A DNA stretch of 64,000 nt from Ophiobolus disseminans. Taxonomy: Eukaryota; Ascomycota; Dothideomycetes; Pleosporales; Phaeosphaeriaceae. Under the pieces are notes generated by a model that made no database searches, was not told the origin of the DNA, and worked only from the letters and a program-made list of their open reading frames with translations. The position numbers were made by a program, and so were the translations under genes. The stretch spans positions 1,719,644 to 1,783,643 of the forward strand of contig MU006217.1 in the NCBI GenBank assembly GCA_010093685.1, written 5' to 3'. Below, one piece after another: positions 32,941 through 45,190 of this stretch. Positions within the stretch are counted from its first letter, which is position 1, and the number at the start of each line of letters is the position of its first letter.

Positions 32941-34418
32941 TAGCCAGTGACATTTGGCAAAACCTCTGCGCGTCTAATTTCCCAACTCCAAACTTCGGAG
33001 CCCGAAACCAACTAAAGACTAGAGCTTGTTATGCAACGGCAGTCTCTCAATTCTATCCTAATTTGATCTTGCCGACTTTATTCTCGGTCCGAAATGGCAC
33101 ACCTCCCCAGGTCGCCGGTAGAGGTAAAAGCGGAAGCTTCCCGTCTCTTCTAGCCGTGCCGCAATCTCGACCAAACCATGGAACCAACTTCCACGATACC
33201 CGAGCTTAGAAAGTTCGGTACTTGATGATAGCCCTGGAGCCCCCAAACTCGACAGACTTTGTAAGTGGCTAATCTTGGTCGCTCATCTACGGTGACTGGA
33301 ATGCAGGTGGTGCCTAGCAATGATGCCTCGCTGAAAAGATCAGCTTTGGGAACCGACCCTCTAATTTGGTTGCAGCGATTTTGCAGTATATTCAATTCTT
33401 CGCTCGCATTAGGTGGAATCTACAAATTCTGAAACACATACGCTGCTAATCAAAACATGCAGTCGTCACAGCATCACGGCTCATTCAAAACACTGCCACA
33501 TATCGTGAATCTGCATTGTGGCTGGAAACACTTCAACCCCCATTTCTAGCGCCCATATACCTACCCTACAGTCCAGCACAATCGTTCCCGTAAACGACTA
33601 CAGAGAAGTCCTATTTCTCCACCACTGCGTGCGCGCATACTTACCTGCGTACCCCTTCAGAATTCCCAGTCCTTCCCATTCAGCTTCAATAACTCTCAGC
33701 TCCTCCGAACGCCCTTGGCCTATCCATTCAAGAAGTTCCCGCACGCTCAACAAGTAGCAATCATAGCCGCGCTACCTCATGACCGCAGCGTCGAACTACA
33801 CCAGAATGACAACGAGAGCTTTGCTACAGCGCGAACGTGTGCGGAGATCCATTGACAAGAATACGGAATATGGTGCTGTTGATGCATCTATTCCAGGTTT
33901 GTTTGATGGCTGTTGAGTGCGAGAGGGTATGGAACGTGGGTAGTATGGAATAGGATGTTGCTGCACCTGGTAATGGAGGACGAGGGATTGGTGAGCTTGT
34001 AGAGTAAAGATTGATTGCGATGGAAAGGAAGTGCGCATAATTGCTTGAGGAGGAAGGCAGAAGGTACTATGTGCAGCGTGTTTCTATGCGCGCTGGTGGA
34101 CACGTCAACGCTATGTGAGAGTGACGTGAACAGTTTTGGTAATTGTGAGACTCGGGCTGTGTACAGTGTCTTGCGTTGAGTAAGACTTTTCGAAGACTTG
34201 CGAGTGTTTGTGTTCTTGAAAAACGCCAGTTGCGCCGTTGTCCGAATGCTATGGGATCATGTACATTGGTAGTGACTCTTCGCTTCAATCATGTACTTGA
34301 AGTATGCAAGAAAGAGGATATTTCCACGTCCTCAGACACAGACTCTACCGCCTCTTATTCAAATCCCCTGCCCAAACTCCCAAACCACACCCTCTCCCTC
34401 CAATCCCCAATCCCACTC
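32941..34418. other. Intergenic, no supported gene
   Basis: About 1.5 kb between the transposon and a small membrane protein gene. Minus-strand frames at 33058-33395 lie in two different frames, and I can assign no family to them. The stretch from 34340 to 34460 is strongly pyrimidine-rich on the plus strand and overlaps the 3' end of the next gene. Confidence 0.4.
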
Positions 34419-34781
34419 TCACTCCTTCTCCCACTCCGTCCCCCCAACAACCCAACACCTCTCCGCGCCCCCCACAACGACCTTTTTCCTCCCCTGCTTA
34501 TGCACCTTGGCATACTGCTCCCCGTAATTCTCACCCATGCATATCTCCGCCGCCAGTCCTGCATTGTGCTTGACGATCTCGCTGCACGACGCGCACTTGA
34601 TGCCACGCGGCGTCCAGTTCTTGCCCTCGGGCCGTGGCGCAAAGACGACGATGATGGCAAAGGAGCTGAAGAAGCCGAAGACGGTCAGGAAGAGCAGGAA
34701 GCCCAGCGCGATGGATACGAGGCGTGTGCGTGTGCTGGGGGGGTCGCGCGCGAGGGTGGTTGGGGGGCCGAGCCAGGGCAT
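34419..34781 (-). CDS. Small single-span membrane protein, 120 aa
   Basis: Start chosen at ATG 34781 (MPWLGPPTTLARDPP). The frame is open 116 codons further upstream, but that part is Pro/His/Thr-rich and looks untranslated. One membrane segment (VSIALGFLLFLTVFGFFSSF) follows a basic patch, so the N-terminus is probably cytoplasmic. After it comes GIKCASCSEIVKHNAGLAAEICMGENYG, which has four Cys residues. I recognise this only as a small conserved-looking fungal protein; no function is known to me. Confidence 0.65.
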   Translation of the reverse strand: MPWLGPPTTLARDPPSTRTRLVSIALGFLLFLTVFGFFSSFAIIVVFAPRPEGKNWTPRGIKCASCSEIVKHNAGLAAEICMGENYGEQYAKVHKQGRKKVVVGGAERCWVVGGTEWEKE

Positions 34782-37380
34782 TGTTGGTATTGATGTGGGA
34801 ACGGGTTTGTGGTGGTGAGTGAAAGTGGCGTGGTGTTGTTTGGTGATATTGGGATGTTCGTGCCGTGTCTTTCCTCGTTGGCTGCGCCGTGTGGGAAAGG
34901 GTGGTGTTTGTTTCGGCCCCGTAAGCAGTGTGCGACGGAGGAGAATTTGGGACGCCATGCCCGGGAGGGGCGGCGGCGGGCCTAGCGTGGTGTTGTACCA
35001 GCGGAACGGTTGGGGTGGTGGGGCGCACGAGTGTGACGATGGCCGTTGGACGAACGGGCGGGAGGTTTGCTGTTGCGTGGGTACTGCACTGGGACGTGGC
35101 ATGACCGAGGGCTTAATTTTGGGCGTCATTTTTATCTTTGCTACCTTTGTGACATTTCTGATGTAATGGAAGAAGATACAGTGAAGGAATCTGACGCTGC
35201 AGAAAAGAGAGGTGAAGGTTGCTATCTTGGTGAGAACGATCAGGCGCGCATCAGTATGGTACCCATACTGCTAGCTACATGCCGGGAACCACAAACTCGA
35301 TCAGTCTGCCATAGCAACTGCAAAGATCATAGTAATCATGGTGCAGTGAATATAACTGAGTGTCGGTAGACAGGTCGCCCTATGAGATTGGCATCACAAT
35401 AGTGAAGGAGAATGGTAGGGAAATGGGTTCAGACATGAATATTGAGACTTTATGCGAATCTCCGAGAATAGGATGAACTGAGAGATACGTAATTGTTATG
35501 GAACTTTGAAATGAGGAAGAGATTTACCAAGACTTCAGTGGCTTCTGCAAAGAGAAGTCCTCGAGGCATGCACTTTCACCATAGGGGCTTGTGACAGAGC
35601 CGGTAGGTTAGATATTCGAGCTAATCATAAAAGCAGCTTCTCATAAGCACCAGGGGAGACAAGCATATAGACCATGTTTCGAGTTCCTGGCTGTAAGTTG
35701 AAGTGCTGAGCTACCGGTTGATCTTCTAGATTTTGATGATCATCATTTCCAATGCTCAGAAGTGCCGGATCGACAGTTGCGTTGCCGTTGGGGATCTTCA
35801 TCCATCGCATGAAGATCGACCAGAACGTTGCTGACCGTTAATGCGTAGATTGGCGAGGTGATGCAAACGTTGCGGGGAACGCTGTCGATATCTTAGCTGT
35901 GTCAGTATTGTCCAGGAATTGCAAGTTGAGATGCCAACAGAGGCCGACATAACGTCCGTAAGCCTTGGGATAGACTCCAAGAAACTCCAGACAGATGACA
36001 AGCTGACCATCTTCGAGCAACGTAGCACACGTCCTGTCTCCGCAGATCCAACAGTCTCGACCTGCCGTGATCCGCGCACGATAATTCTCCGCAGCAAGGG
36101 AGTCCCGACTCAGGGTTACACATCATCGCACGGGATTTCTTTGTCTAAGAAAGCTGACTGGCTGAGATTGGGAAATTGCGCGTGCTACCCCACAGAAAAG
36201 GACGTTATTTTAATGAAACATGCGGCTGTGGTTCGCTGAAGGGCGGAAATTACAGGACGGGGCATATCAGCGCCAGCGTGCCGAAGGTGTGGAAGAGAGT
36301 GGAACATCAAGCGGAGCTGGCTGCTGTTGAAGGCAGTATTTGTCGAGCTTGGCGGTCGAAATGCTGAATGGCTTGCGCAGTCGTCAGCAGCAAGGGAGGT
36401 AGCACGTGGTCCCGATAAGAGCGTATCGATATATTGAATGTGGTTCGCAGCAGCGGAGATTCATATGGACGCGCATTGCAGCATTTACCCACGGCATCGC
36501 GGCCAATGAGGACTGCGGACGCCCCATCTTGCAGGTGAGCGGCGCATGGGTGCAATCTCCGTTCTTTGGAGTGTCCGTCAGCACCAGCGGCACCCTCAGC
36601 GGGCACGCAGTGCGACAAGTTTGCACGTCCGGATGCAAGACCAGAGTCGCACTCCAGTAGATGGGGTGGTGCAAAGACCCGAGATGAGGTCGGTGGGCGA
36701 CAGAGTGGCAGCTTCAGACGGGCAATAAATAGATTAGGTTGCTGCACGACTCCGCGCCACCGCCCAGGAACGGTTCGCGCTCTTGCCAGTCAGCTGCAGC
36801 CCAGGTCGTCAGTACATATCGTCGCCGGCCCGCAGGCAATCCACTGCAACACCATCGACTGCGACGAGCACCGTGTTTCGGACGTTTCTTGCCCTCTATC
36901 TTGAGATCAGCCAGCCGCGTGCACATTGCAGCGCCCGGCCATAGCGGAGGAGACGAAACGCGGTGCCTGTCCCCGTGCGAGCCAGAACAAGAGGCAGACC
37001 CACACCCCAACAGCCCGCCCGGCCCTCATCTTAGCCTGCCGCCTGCCAGTGCCAGCCTTGGACGGCCTCCTCACCTCATCGTCCGCCTTTCAGCGTCTTT
37101 GTCGAGCCTGTCTTTCTTGTCGTTCGTTATCCGTCCCTTCCTTGTTCGCGCCTGCCACAGGTGCTTTCTGGCCGTCGCCGCTTCCCCATTGTGCCCGTCT
37201 AGCGCCACACCTTCCTCGAGCGCTCCCCTTCTTTGTCCGCGGCCACCATACTCTGCGCGCCGCCAACACGCTCACGGGAACATCGTCGCACTCCTCGCCC
37301 GCCCAGTCCATGACAGCTTGCCACCTCTGCCAACAGACCCCGGACCGCCCATCCCCTGACTGCCCGCCCGCATCCTCGCC
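34782..37380. other. Long intergenic region upstream of OPY2
   Basis: About 2.6 kb. The last 500 bp before OPY2 are rich in C and T (for example 37080-37200) and probably form its 5' UTR and promoter. The long plus-strand frame at 36739-37359 is low-complexity Pro/Ser/Arg sequence and not credible as a gene. A possible gene remnant lies at 35625-36126 on the minus strand (separate entry). Nothing else is supported. Confidence 0.45.
35625..36126 (-). other. Possible small gene or remnant, minus strand
   Basis: One minus-strand frame reads RDCWICGDRTCATLLEDG, then LVICLEFLGVYPKAYGRYVG, then a stop at 35838-35840. In the same frame it continues into a second open piece starting ATFWSIFMRWMKIP and ending at 35625. 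A short intron with a TTAAC branch and AG near 35830 could remove the stop, but the phases do not close cleanly. It may be a decayed gene. No family is recognised. Confidence 0.25.
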
Positions 37381-38893
37381 ATGTCGGCTCGCGCGCTGAG
37401 AGGTGGGTACCACGTGGATCCGCGACTATGCCATGCTGACATCTGCAGACATCGAGAATGTGTTCCGCCTCGAGAAGCGCTGCATCCAGTGCGAGACGAC
37501 GGCCCTCTCCTGCGACGGCAAGGTCTGCCCGTCCAACGAGGTCTGCGTGCAGACCACCAAGACGTGCGATGAGTGCCCCCGAGTCATGTGCTCTATCGAC
37601 CCCATGAGCCAGAGCAGCGCGCCCAGCAAGCCCAACGTCGGTGCCATCGCCGGTGGGGTGATTGGAGGCGTCGCCGCCATCGCCATCCTGACCTTCGTCG
37701 TGTGGAAGTACTGCCTCAAGGGCAAGCGGCGGCCGTACTCGGAGGCTGACTTCCAGGAGATGGACATGCACGAGCAGGAGAAGGTGGAGAACGACTTTGC
37801 ATCGCGGCGCAGCGCACGAGCGTCGACACACACGGTGGCCTCGATGGCGTCGTCCGTCCTCACCCGCGCCTCCAACATCATCCAGATCGCATACATCCCC
37901 GGCGTCACGAACCGCTCAGGGCCCGGATCGCCCGACCTGCTCGTCCCTCCCGTCCCGCCGATTCCCGCCATGTCGCCCTCGTCCGCCATGAGCAGCCCGT
38001 ACTCGACCGCCGACCAGCACTTCTTCCTCCCCGACTTCCGAGACTCGATGGCATCTACAAGCACGGCTGGCCGCACTTCGATTGCCCCAAGTCTCGCGCG
38101 CGGAAGCGTCGCCTCCACCATGTACCGCCAGAACGCCATCGTCTCTCCTCTACCAGCACAGACTATCGTCCGCGGCAAGGCGGCTGTCGTCAGCGTCAAG
38201 TCGCAGGGTTCTAGCCCAGCAGACACGCCCGGCCTGCAAACACCGCCTGTCCCGCAGATCGACCCCAAGCACTCCGGCCAGCAGATTCGCATCCAGATGC
38301 CAGGCGTCATGGGTCTCAGCCCAGCGAACTCTATCCGCAGCACTGCCCAACTAGGCCCCGTGCGCGCGCTGAACATCACCAAGAAGAAGTCGTCGGACCT
38401 CCACAGCACACCGCCGAAGAGCTCTGCCAACTCGTCATCCTTCAGCAACGACCGCACCGCCGTCAACACGCCCGAAGTCCTCGTACCCGCCGCGCGACCA
38501 CTCACCGATTTCTCCATAACATCATCAGACGATGGTGTCGCACACGCACGGGCAAGAAGGGTGGGAGATGTAGATACCGATTCGGACTCGGAGTCTGACG
38601 AAGAGCACGCTCGCGCACACCGAACACTTCTCCGCAACTCAGCCACCGACTCAGACTTCACCGACTACAGCGGTGGACGCACACCGGTTGGACAGAGCCC
38701 ATTCACAGACAGCTCAGCACTTGAGCCCCCGCGACCCATGATGTCGCAACGCATCACATCCTACGACACCTCAGCGGGCCTCCGCACGCCCATGACACCC
38801 ATCGTCGAGGAGGCGCCCTCGAAACGAGGCAGCGCTGTCTCACGGCGGGACCAGAGCCCGTTCCACGACGACAACCGGAGCGATCTTTCTTAA
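37381..38893 (+). CDS. OPY2: Opy2-like membrane anchor of the HOG/MAPK pathway
   Basis: Exons are 37381-37402 and 37449-38893, giving 488 residues. The N-terminal extracellular part is short and Cys-rich: RCIQCETTALSCDGKVC followed by CVQTTKTCDECPRVMC, eight cysteines in the Opy2 pattern. A single membrane span follows (GAIAGGVIGGVAAIAILTFVVW), then a basic stop-transfer KGKRRP and a long disordered Ser/Thr/Pro-rich cytoplasmic tail with many SP/TP sites. In yeast, Opy2 recruits Ste50-Ste11 to the membrane for the HOG and filamentation pathways. The first coding exon is 22 nt, and there is no classical signal peptide, so it is probably a type III (signal-anchor) protein. Confidence 0.9.
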
Positions 38894-39822
38894 GTGTAAA
38901 ATTTTCAGGGCGTTTTGGCGCACGCCACCAGATCTACAGCGAGACTGGGCGAGCGTTTTTGTTTTTGTTGCCATCTAGCCACTGCGGCACATTTTCCATT
39001 TACTTCACTTCTATGGAGGCCTATTAGGGTCGCGGTGTAAGACATGCAGAGAGCACTTATTGATATCCCGATGTGTGCAATGTTGGACAGCACGGTTCTG
39101 TTCTTATGTAGCTATTTGAATGAAGGAGGTTGGAATGAACGATTTTGGAGACTACTTTACCTTGATGCGTGTTCATGTTGTTGTCGGTGTATATGATTTG
39201 AAAGCGCTGACTTGGCAGTGACCTTGGATGTTTCACCTCGCTTTCTATTTCTAGAACCAGACTTGAAAGCACAGACCGGGAGTATCGTGAAACACTTCGA
39301 TAGTTGGTGTTTTGGATGGAATTGTACACAAAGCGCCACCGTCTTGTTTCTGTGTACTGTTGCATCTGCTACAAAGAGATCCAGCTTCCCGTTGTGTGTC
39401 CCTTCTAGAACACCGGCTGCGCATGAAGATTGTGAAAGTAATTAACAGGACTGTTTGGTAAGTATGGAATTGACTAATCTTGAGAACGCGGGGATCGGCG
39501 TGGAGGGGCTTCGGAGGCTGCCGATCTGGAGATAGAGGGGCAGGGACTTGCTTTTGATGTGTGATTTTGCGCTTTGGGCATTGCGGCTTCTGTCTTCATA
39601 GTTTTTTTATTTATCTTTGTTCTTGCTGTCGTTAAAGAGTTTCTGTTCCTCTGAGAAGTCCCCATTGCAAAGCGCAGATTGACGTCACATCCGAAGCTCT
39701 CTCCCACAGCTCAAGCTCCAAGCTATCGTGAAGCTCGACGACACCTCAGAACTTGCTCCATACATACATACAAACCCAATTGCGCGCACGCTTCCTAGCA
39801 ATCGAACCCTATCACCACTCGC
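38894..39822. other. Intergenic, no supported gene
   Basis: About 930 bp between OPY2 and the HIU hydrolase gene, both on the plus strand. Small frames on either strand lack recognisable content. Confidence 0.4.
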
Positions 39823-40422
39823 ATGCCCACTCCCACCGCAACCACGCGCATCGAAGCCCTCTCAAACCACCTCTCCGCGTCCCCAAATCCAGCACAAACA
39901 GCAACGAACATGGCGACAGAAACAAAACCGCCGATTACGTGCCATGTGCTAGATACCACGATTGGAAAGCCCGCGGCGAACATACCGGTTACATTGACGC
40001 TGTAAGCAATCCATCCAGCTCTACACCACCCCATGAATTCCTCAAACCTCCACACCAAACACCCTCTAACAACCTCTGCCAGACACAATCCCCCGTCCAC
40101 CTCCTCCTCCACCTCCCCCACGCCCACCACCTTCACCGCGACCACAAACCCTGACGGGCGCGTCACATCCTGGGCGCCCGCCTCCTCCGCGCCCTTTACA
40201 TCTCCCGCCTCTCTGTCCTCGCTTTTCCACAGCCCCGGAGACCAGAAATACAGCCTGACGTTCAACACGGAGGAGTATTTTGGCGCAAAAGGAGTGAAGA
40301 CGTTTTTTCCGGAAGTCGAGGTCAAGTTTGTGGTTCGGGAGGGGGACGGGGGGAAGGCGCAGCATTATCATGTCCCGGTTCTGTTGGGGCCGTTTGGGTA
40401 CACGACGTATAGGGGGAGTTAG
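39823..40422 (+). CDS. 5-hydroxyisourate hydrolase (transthyretin-like)
   Basis: Exons are 39823-40001 and 40083-40422, giving 172 residues. It hydrolyses 5-hydroxyisourate to OHCU, the step after urate oxidase in purine degradation. The family signatures are all present: ITCHVLDTTIGKPA with the catalytic His, NPDGRV with the catalytic Arg, HYHVPVLLGPFGYTTYRGS with the His, and the diagnostic C-terminal YRGS. The ATG at 39910 (MATETKPP) would give a protein of more usual length; the upstream ATG adds 29 residues. There is a Ser/Thr-rich insertion (STSSSTSPTPTT) after the first strand. No urate oxidase or allantoin genes are adjacent. Confidence 0.93.
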
Positions 40423-42472
40423 AGGTGTTGAGAAGGGGAGGAAGTATATCCAGAGCACAAGTGTACGACAAACTGAAGAAAAGCAAATATCATACAAACA
40501 TGTCGATGTTCGTGCCAAGTTTTACACACGGGTTATCTTTGTGAAGCACATGCACCGAGGTGTGTTTGTTCGCATGTCTTTTCCAAGAGATTGCATTGTG
40601 CATCCCTCTGAAAACTCATAGCTTCCCCGCAGCGTTTATGAAGTCATTGCTGTTACAAATATGTGCATATCAGTACTTTCCAGGTATCATAACGCTGATG
40701 AATTGACGGAACGAGTACATCTGTGCTATGGCACAAAGTTCGCAATTGCTCCATGGACACATCTCCTCAGTAGGGGTCTAAATTCTGTGGAGTGGCAGGA
40801 ATGTCTCTCCTATTCGCATGTGCATCCACGAATTGTGCAGCTTCGAATGAATCCAGAGTTTGCCATGTTGAGTAGTTGCCGAGTCTTAAGCGCCTCGTAG
40901 ACAATGGAACATACATTAAGAGAAACTATACTGGCAGTGAGTAACGCGTATTTAGACACGTCCTCTGACTTGACCCTTAGATGATCATAAGGACATTCCG
41001 AGCGAGTTGAAAATTATAGATATGTGGCTTGAAGCTATTTACTTATTTCTCGAGTCTCCTTGCTCACTTGCTATCGAAAGTTGCCAGTTGCCACGGCAAG
41101 ACATTCCAAGTCCGGTAAAGCAAATCATGGTCTGTCCATCTCCACTTCGACCAACAATTTCAAATCCAAACCCTCCTATACGAACCTCAACCATCGTCGA
41201 TATCAACCGCGGCAACCTTGGAACAGCCTGTACTTCGGACTACGCTAGCGTCCTAGAATAAAGAGCTTACAAAAACGCTGCTTGGTAATAGGCGGACGGC
41301 CTAATCTAGCAACAGCGAACACGACTCCGGCGAAGCGACACCACTCGACGCGTGCATCGATCGGCAGTTTTGGTAGAGATCGGGCGGCAGGCCTAGAGCG
41401 CGCCGGTCCCGAAGTCTAACAGGACGGCACTGAGTCCCGTGGGTGTCTTCGGCCCCACGAGTCCTAGAGGTGAGGGAGGTGATGACTTGGTTGTTGTAAC
41501 TATGGTACTCTATGTCGTACCATGGCAAGTACCTGCGCTGGTGTGGCTGGATGTGGAGCTCGAAACGAACGCACACTCTTCGCCGAGCAACCGGTAGACT
41601 TCCTTCACACCTAACGGCCTTCGTCGCCGGGTCTCGTGGCAGGCGAGCTGAAAGGGGCACCGATCGTCGCGGGCGGACAGCGGTGAAAGACCGGGAGGCC
41701 ATGATTGGATAGCGCCATTTTGAGCACGGGCGTTGATTATTGACCAGAATCACGTTATTCTACTTGGCGCTGCTGCGTCATTTCCAGAAATTACTCGCTC
41801 GCTCCTGCCTCTCGCTCTGCCTGCATCTGCGTCATCGCCCAAAACGCCTCCCAAGTCATCGTCACCACGAGCACAATCCCCGCCCGCCAGGGAAGAGCCT
41901 CATCGTGTTCCAAAGGAACGTACCCAGGACAGCACCAGAGTACTGGAAGCCGTTTGACACGCGGAAAGCATCGCGACTGCCCTCAAAGGACACTTGCGAC
42001 GGCTGCGAGCGTCATCCAGGGGCTTGACGTCACCGTTCTACATCGTCGACCGCAGACTGCACCACCGCGCCCTCCTGGCGGCCCTCGATAATAACATCGT
42101 TGGGACTGAAAGCGCTACCCCGCTCCTGGCGCCGCCATTTCTTTGCTGAAGGTACGTCGCTGCGCTGTCGCCGCCGCTGTTGCTGGTTTTGTTATCGCAC
42201 TTTTGCCACGTTCCCGCCCTCGCGCCCACGCTGTTTGCCAGCACCCGCCCCGTCGCATCCGTGCTGCATCGCCGTGAATAAACAATCGAATGCGCGCTGA
42301 CGATCCGCCCGCCAGAACAGGTGACCTGCGACCGAAAGTATCGCTTGCGCGCGCCGTTGTCGAAGACTTTGTCGCGTGTGGAGAGTGAAAGCGAGGCGAG
42401 CAAGCGCGTAGGCCCGAGTACCACAGGCGATCGCCCTGATCACAACCGACCGCTACGTCACCACCTCGGAGA
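40423..42472. other. Long upstream region of the bZIP gene
   Basis: About 2 kb. Short frames (for example 41007-41261 plus and 41301-41753 minus) have no recognisable content. The last 700 bp are GC-rich and probably hold the promoter and a long 5' UTR of the AtfA-type gene, which would be usual for stress bZIP factors. Confidence 0.45.
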
Positions 42473-44388
42473 ATGGCTGCTGCAACTCAAACTGCGCGTA
42501 CCTCCCCCCAGAACTCCAAGATGTCCTCACCAAAGGACACTAAAACCAGTCTTCCTGTCGTGACTAAGACCGAAGGTACGTAAACGTCGCTGCTGCCTTC
42601 AATCGTGCACCCCGTCCCCTCTGCACCTGCTCACCGCCCGTCGCATCCCCCTTCGCACGCATCATCGTCTCGCACCCTGCCGTCGCAAGTGGAAGCATGA
42701 CTAACCCGTGCGTCGCAAACAGAAGTGCCAAAGGTCGAGATCTCAAGCGACGAGAAGCGTGAGTGAATCCAGCCAACACCACACCCCCAGTACACTAACA
42801 CCTCCCCAGCCACGATCGCAGACGCAGAAAAGCCCGCGACGACCAATGCCCAACCATTGGCACCTCCACCAAAGCCTGCGCCCTCAACCACCGGCGACAC
42901 ACCCGACTACTTCAACACGGTCCACAACCCCTTCTCGCTCGAGCCCAACGTCTTCGAGCAGTCCTTTGTCGGCGGCAACGGCAGCGCAGAAACACCCGGC
43001 GGCCGTCCCATCCTCCCGCCAGTCGCGAACATTACGTCACCCTCACCCCTACCTGGCATCACCCCGGGTTGGCAGTTGAGCAACTCGTTGCGCACCGGAC
43101 CCCTGAGCCCTGCTATGCTGAGCGGTCCGACCGGACAGAACGACTACTTCAGCGAGGGCTATCGCAACTTCCCTACCCCCAACGAGTCGTCTCTTCGCAC
43201 CGGTCTCACGCCTGGAGGAGGCGGGTCCATGTTCCCACAGCCTAGCCCGAACACACAAGCCATCTTCAACCTGCAGAGCGCCGGCGTCACGCCTGGCACC
43301 GGAGACTTCCAGGCCGCTGCCCTACGTGCGGCCGCTCAAGCTAACCACAACAAGACCTCCACCACGGGCGCACCTACCTCGCAGCCCGAAGGAGCAACCG
43401 CAGGAATGGATCGTCAAAACAAGTTCCAACAACAGCAGCGCGCCCACAACGACCCATACGCGAATCATGACGTCAGCAGTGCGGCCAATGATCTCCTGTC
43501 CTTTGCCAGCCAGAACGGCGGCGCGCGCAACAACCAGCCACAGTTCTCGATGCCCCCGCAACAACCCAACGTCCACGCCGGCCACATGCCTGTCCAGCCC
43601 GTTGGCCAGAGCAACCATGTGCGTCGTGACACCAAGGGCTCCATCAATAGCATGGCTTCCGCAGAGACAGGTGACTTCTCAGAAAGCGGCCAGAGTGAGC
43701 AGGCCAAAACTGCCACGCGGTCGCGCGCGAAGAAAGGCGCTGCTAACGGCAAACAAGCTGCAGGCAACAAGCGGAAGAATGACGATGGTCCCAAAGGCAG
43801 CCGGAAGAAGAGCAACGCTGTCCCGTCCATGGACGACGACATGATGATGGAGCCAGACTCCGACGATGAAATGAACATCAAGGACGAGGAGACACACAAG
43901 GACGGCCGCAAGATGACCGACGAAGAGAAGCGCAAGAACTTCCTCGAGCGGAATAGGTACGTCACCTGACTATCCAGCACATTACACATCTAACAACATC
44001 AAGGGTCGCTGCTCTCAAGTGCCGTCAACGCAAGAAGCAATGGCTGGCCAACCTTCAGGCAAAAGTCGAGCTCTTTAGTACAGAGAACGACGCCCTGTCT
44101 GCTACCGTCACACAGCTGCGTGAAGAGATTGTCAACCTGAAGACACTGCTCCTGGCACATAAGGACTGCCCGGTGTCGCAGGCTCAGGGTCTGCACGGTG
44201 CTGCCATGAACAACTTCCTCGGCAGCGACCTCAACCACCAGAACCCATACGGCATTGCCCAACTGCAGCCAAATGGCGTCCACATGATGCCTATGCAGCC
44301 CGGCCAGATGATGAACCGGTTCGTACCATCCCCTCGAATGGGCAGTGTGGGCGAACAAGAGAACGCCCACTACCAGCCGAAGTATTGA
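42473..44388 (+). CDS. atfA: AtfA/Atf1-type bZIP transcription factor
   Basis: Exons are 42473-42575, 42723-42758 (36 nt), 42810-43956 and 44004-44388, giving 556 residues. The bZIP spans the last intron: the basic region reads RNRVAALKCRQRKKQW, then a Leu zipper with ENDALSATVTQLREEIVNL. N-terminal Aft1/Atf1 modules are visible: NPFSLEPNVFEQSF (OSA-like) and RTGPLSPAMLSGP (HRA-like) with SP sites for MAPK phosphorylation. A basic KRKNDDGPKGSRKK stretch and an acidic DDDMMMEPDSDDE stretch precede the bZIP. Orthologues bind CRE-type sites downstream of Hog1/Sty1 and control stress response and conidial maturation. The assignment is strong. Confidence 0.93.
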
Positions 44389-45190
44389 TCCAATCACTCA
44401 CACCGCTTCCAGGTAAGCAAACTGGGAGCGAACTTGCTGTCTGCAGGTGCAACGAGCGCTCACAGACCACAAGTGCCATGGTCATGCATTAGGTCATGAC
44501 GTGCGGCGTAGGCCCCGCACTCACCTTCTACACCTTTTAATTCACCGCACTTTCTCTCCTTCCCCGGACGCACTGTCGTCACACTCCATGCATGGACCGG
44601 CGTCTTCGGAGCTTGGCGCACGTCATGCTGGCATCAGGGGACACCGCCCTCCCCCGGACAGCCCCAAAATACATCTCCTAACCTCGCGCTACCGGGTGGC
44701 ACGGCAAAAGGTACGGAAAACTACGCGAACACGAAATTAACCTTGTCGGTATGGTACCGGCATCTTCCCTTCAGTAACCTGTTTTTTGACCGTGTACATA
44801 TGGCCTGTCTACTTTCACAGGTGTTCCCGCGCTTATACACCTGTCATTCCTTGCTGTCATGGTTCAGCGGCGTTGGGGCTCTTACTTCTCGCGGATTCAC
44901 ATTGGCTTCGCGCCATCCTTTCTTTTCGTTGGTGGAGTGTATTCTCAAAGAGCGATTTTGGTGTGGCTAGCTGGCCCTTTTGTTCCTTTGTCTAAGCAAC
45001 ACTGGGGCAGTTGCATGATGGCGTAGATGGGATTGCACATGGATAAAGGTGTTCTTGTGTGGTGTGATGAGCGAGGCGGACGAGCGGCGAACTTGTTGGT
45101 GGGTGACGAGAGCTGTATGTTTATGCGAAGTCAATGCAATCAATTCAATGTTCAAACTGATAGTGTCTTGCGTGTGATGTTATTGGTATG
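44389..45190. other. Convergent intergenic region
   Basis: About 800 bp between the 3' end of the bZIP gene and the decayed phosphoesterase. The start probably holds the bZIP 3' UTR. No gene is supported. Confidence 0.4.

Noticed and set aside
34176..34793. 205-codon plus-strand frame
   Set aside because: Antisense to the small membrane protein gene, with Pro-rich low-complexity translation.
36739..37359. 206-codon plus-strand frame before OPY2
   Set aside because: Low-complexity Pro/Ser/Arg translation of a C/T-rich leader; overlapping frames are equally open.
37426..38661. 411-codon open frame on the minus strand
   Set aside because: It lies antisense to the OPY2 coding exon, follows its GC-rich codon pattern and has no domain; it is a shadow.
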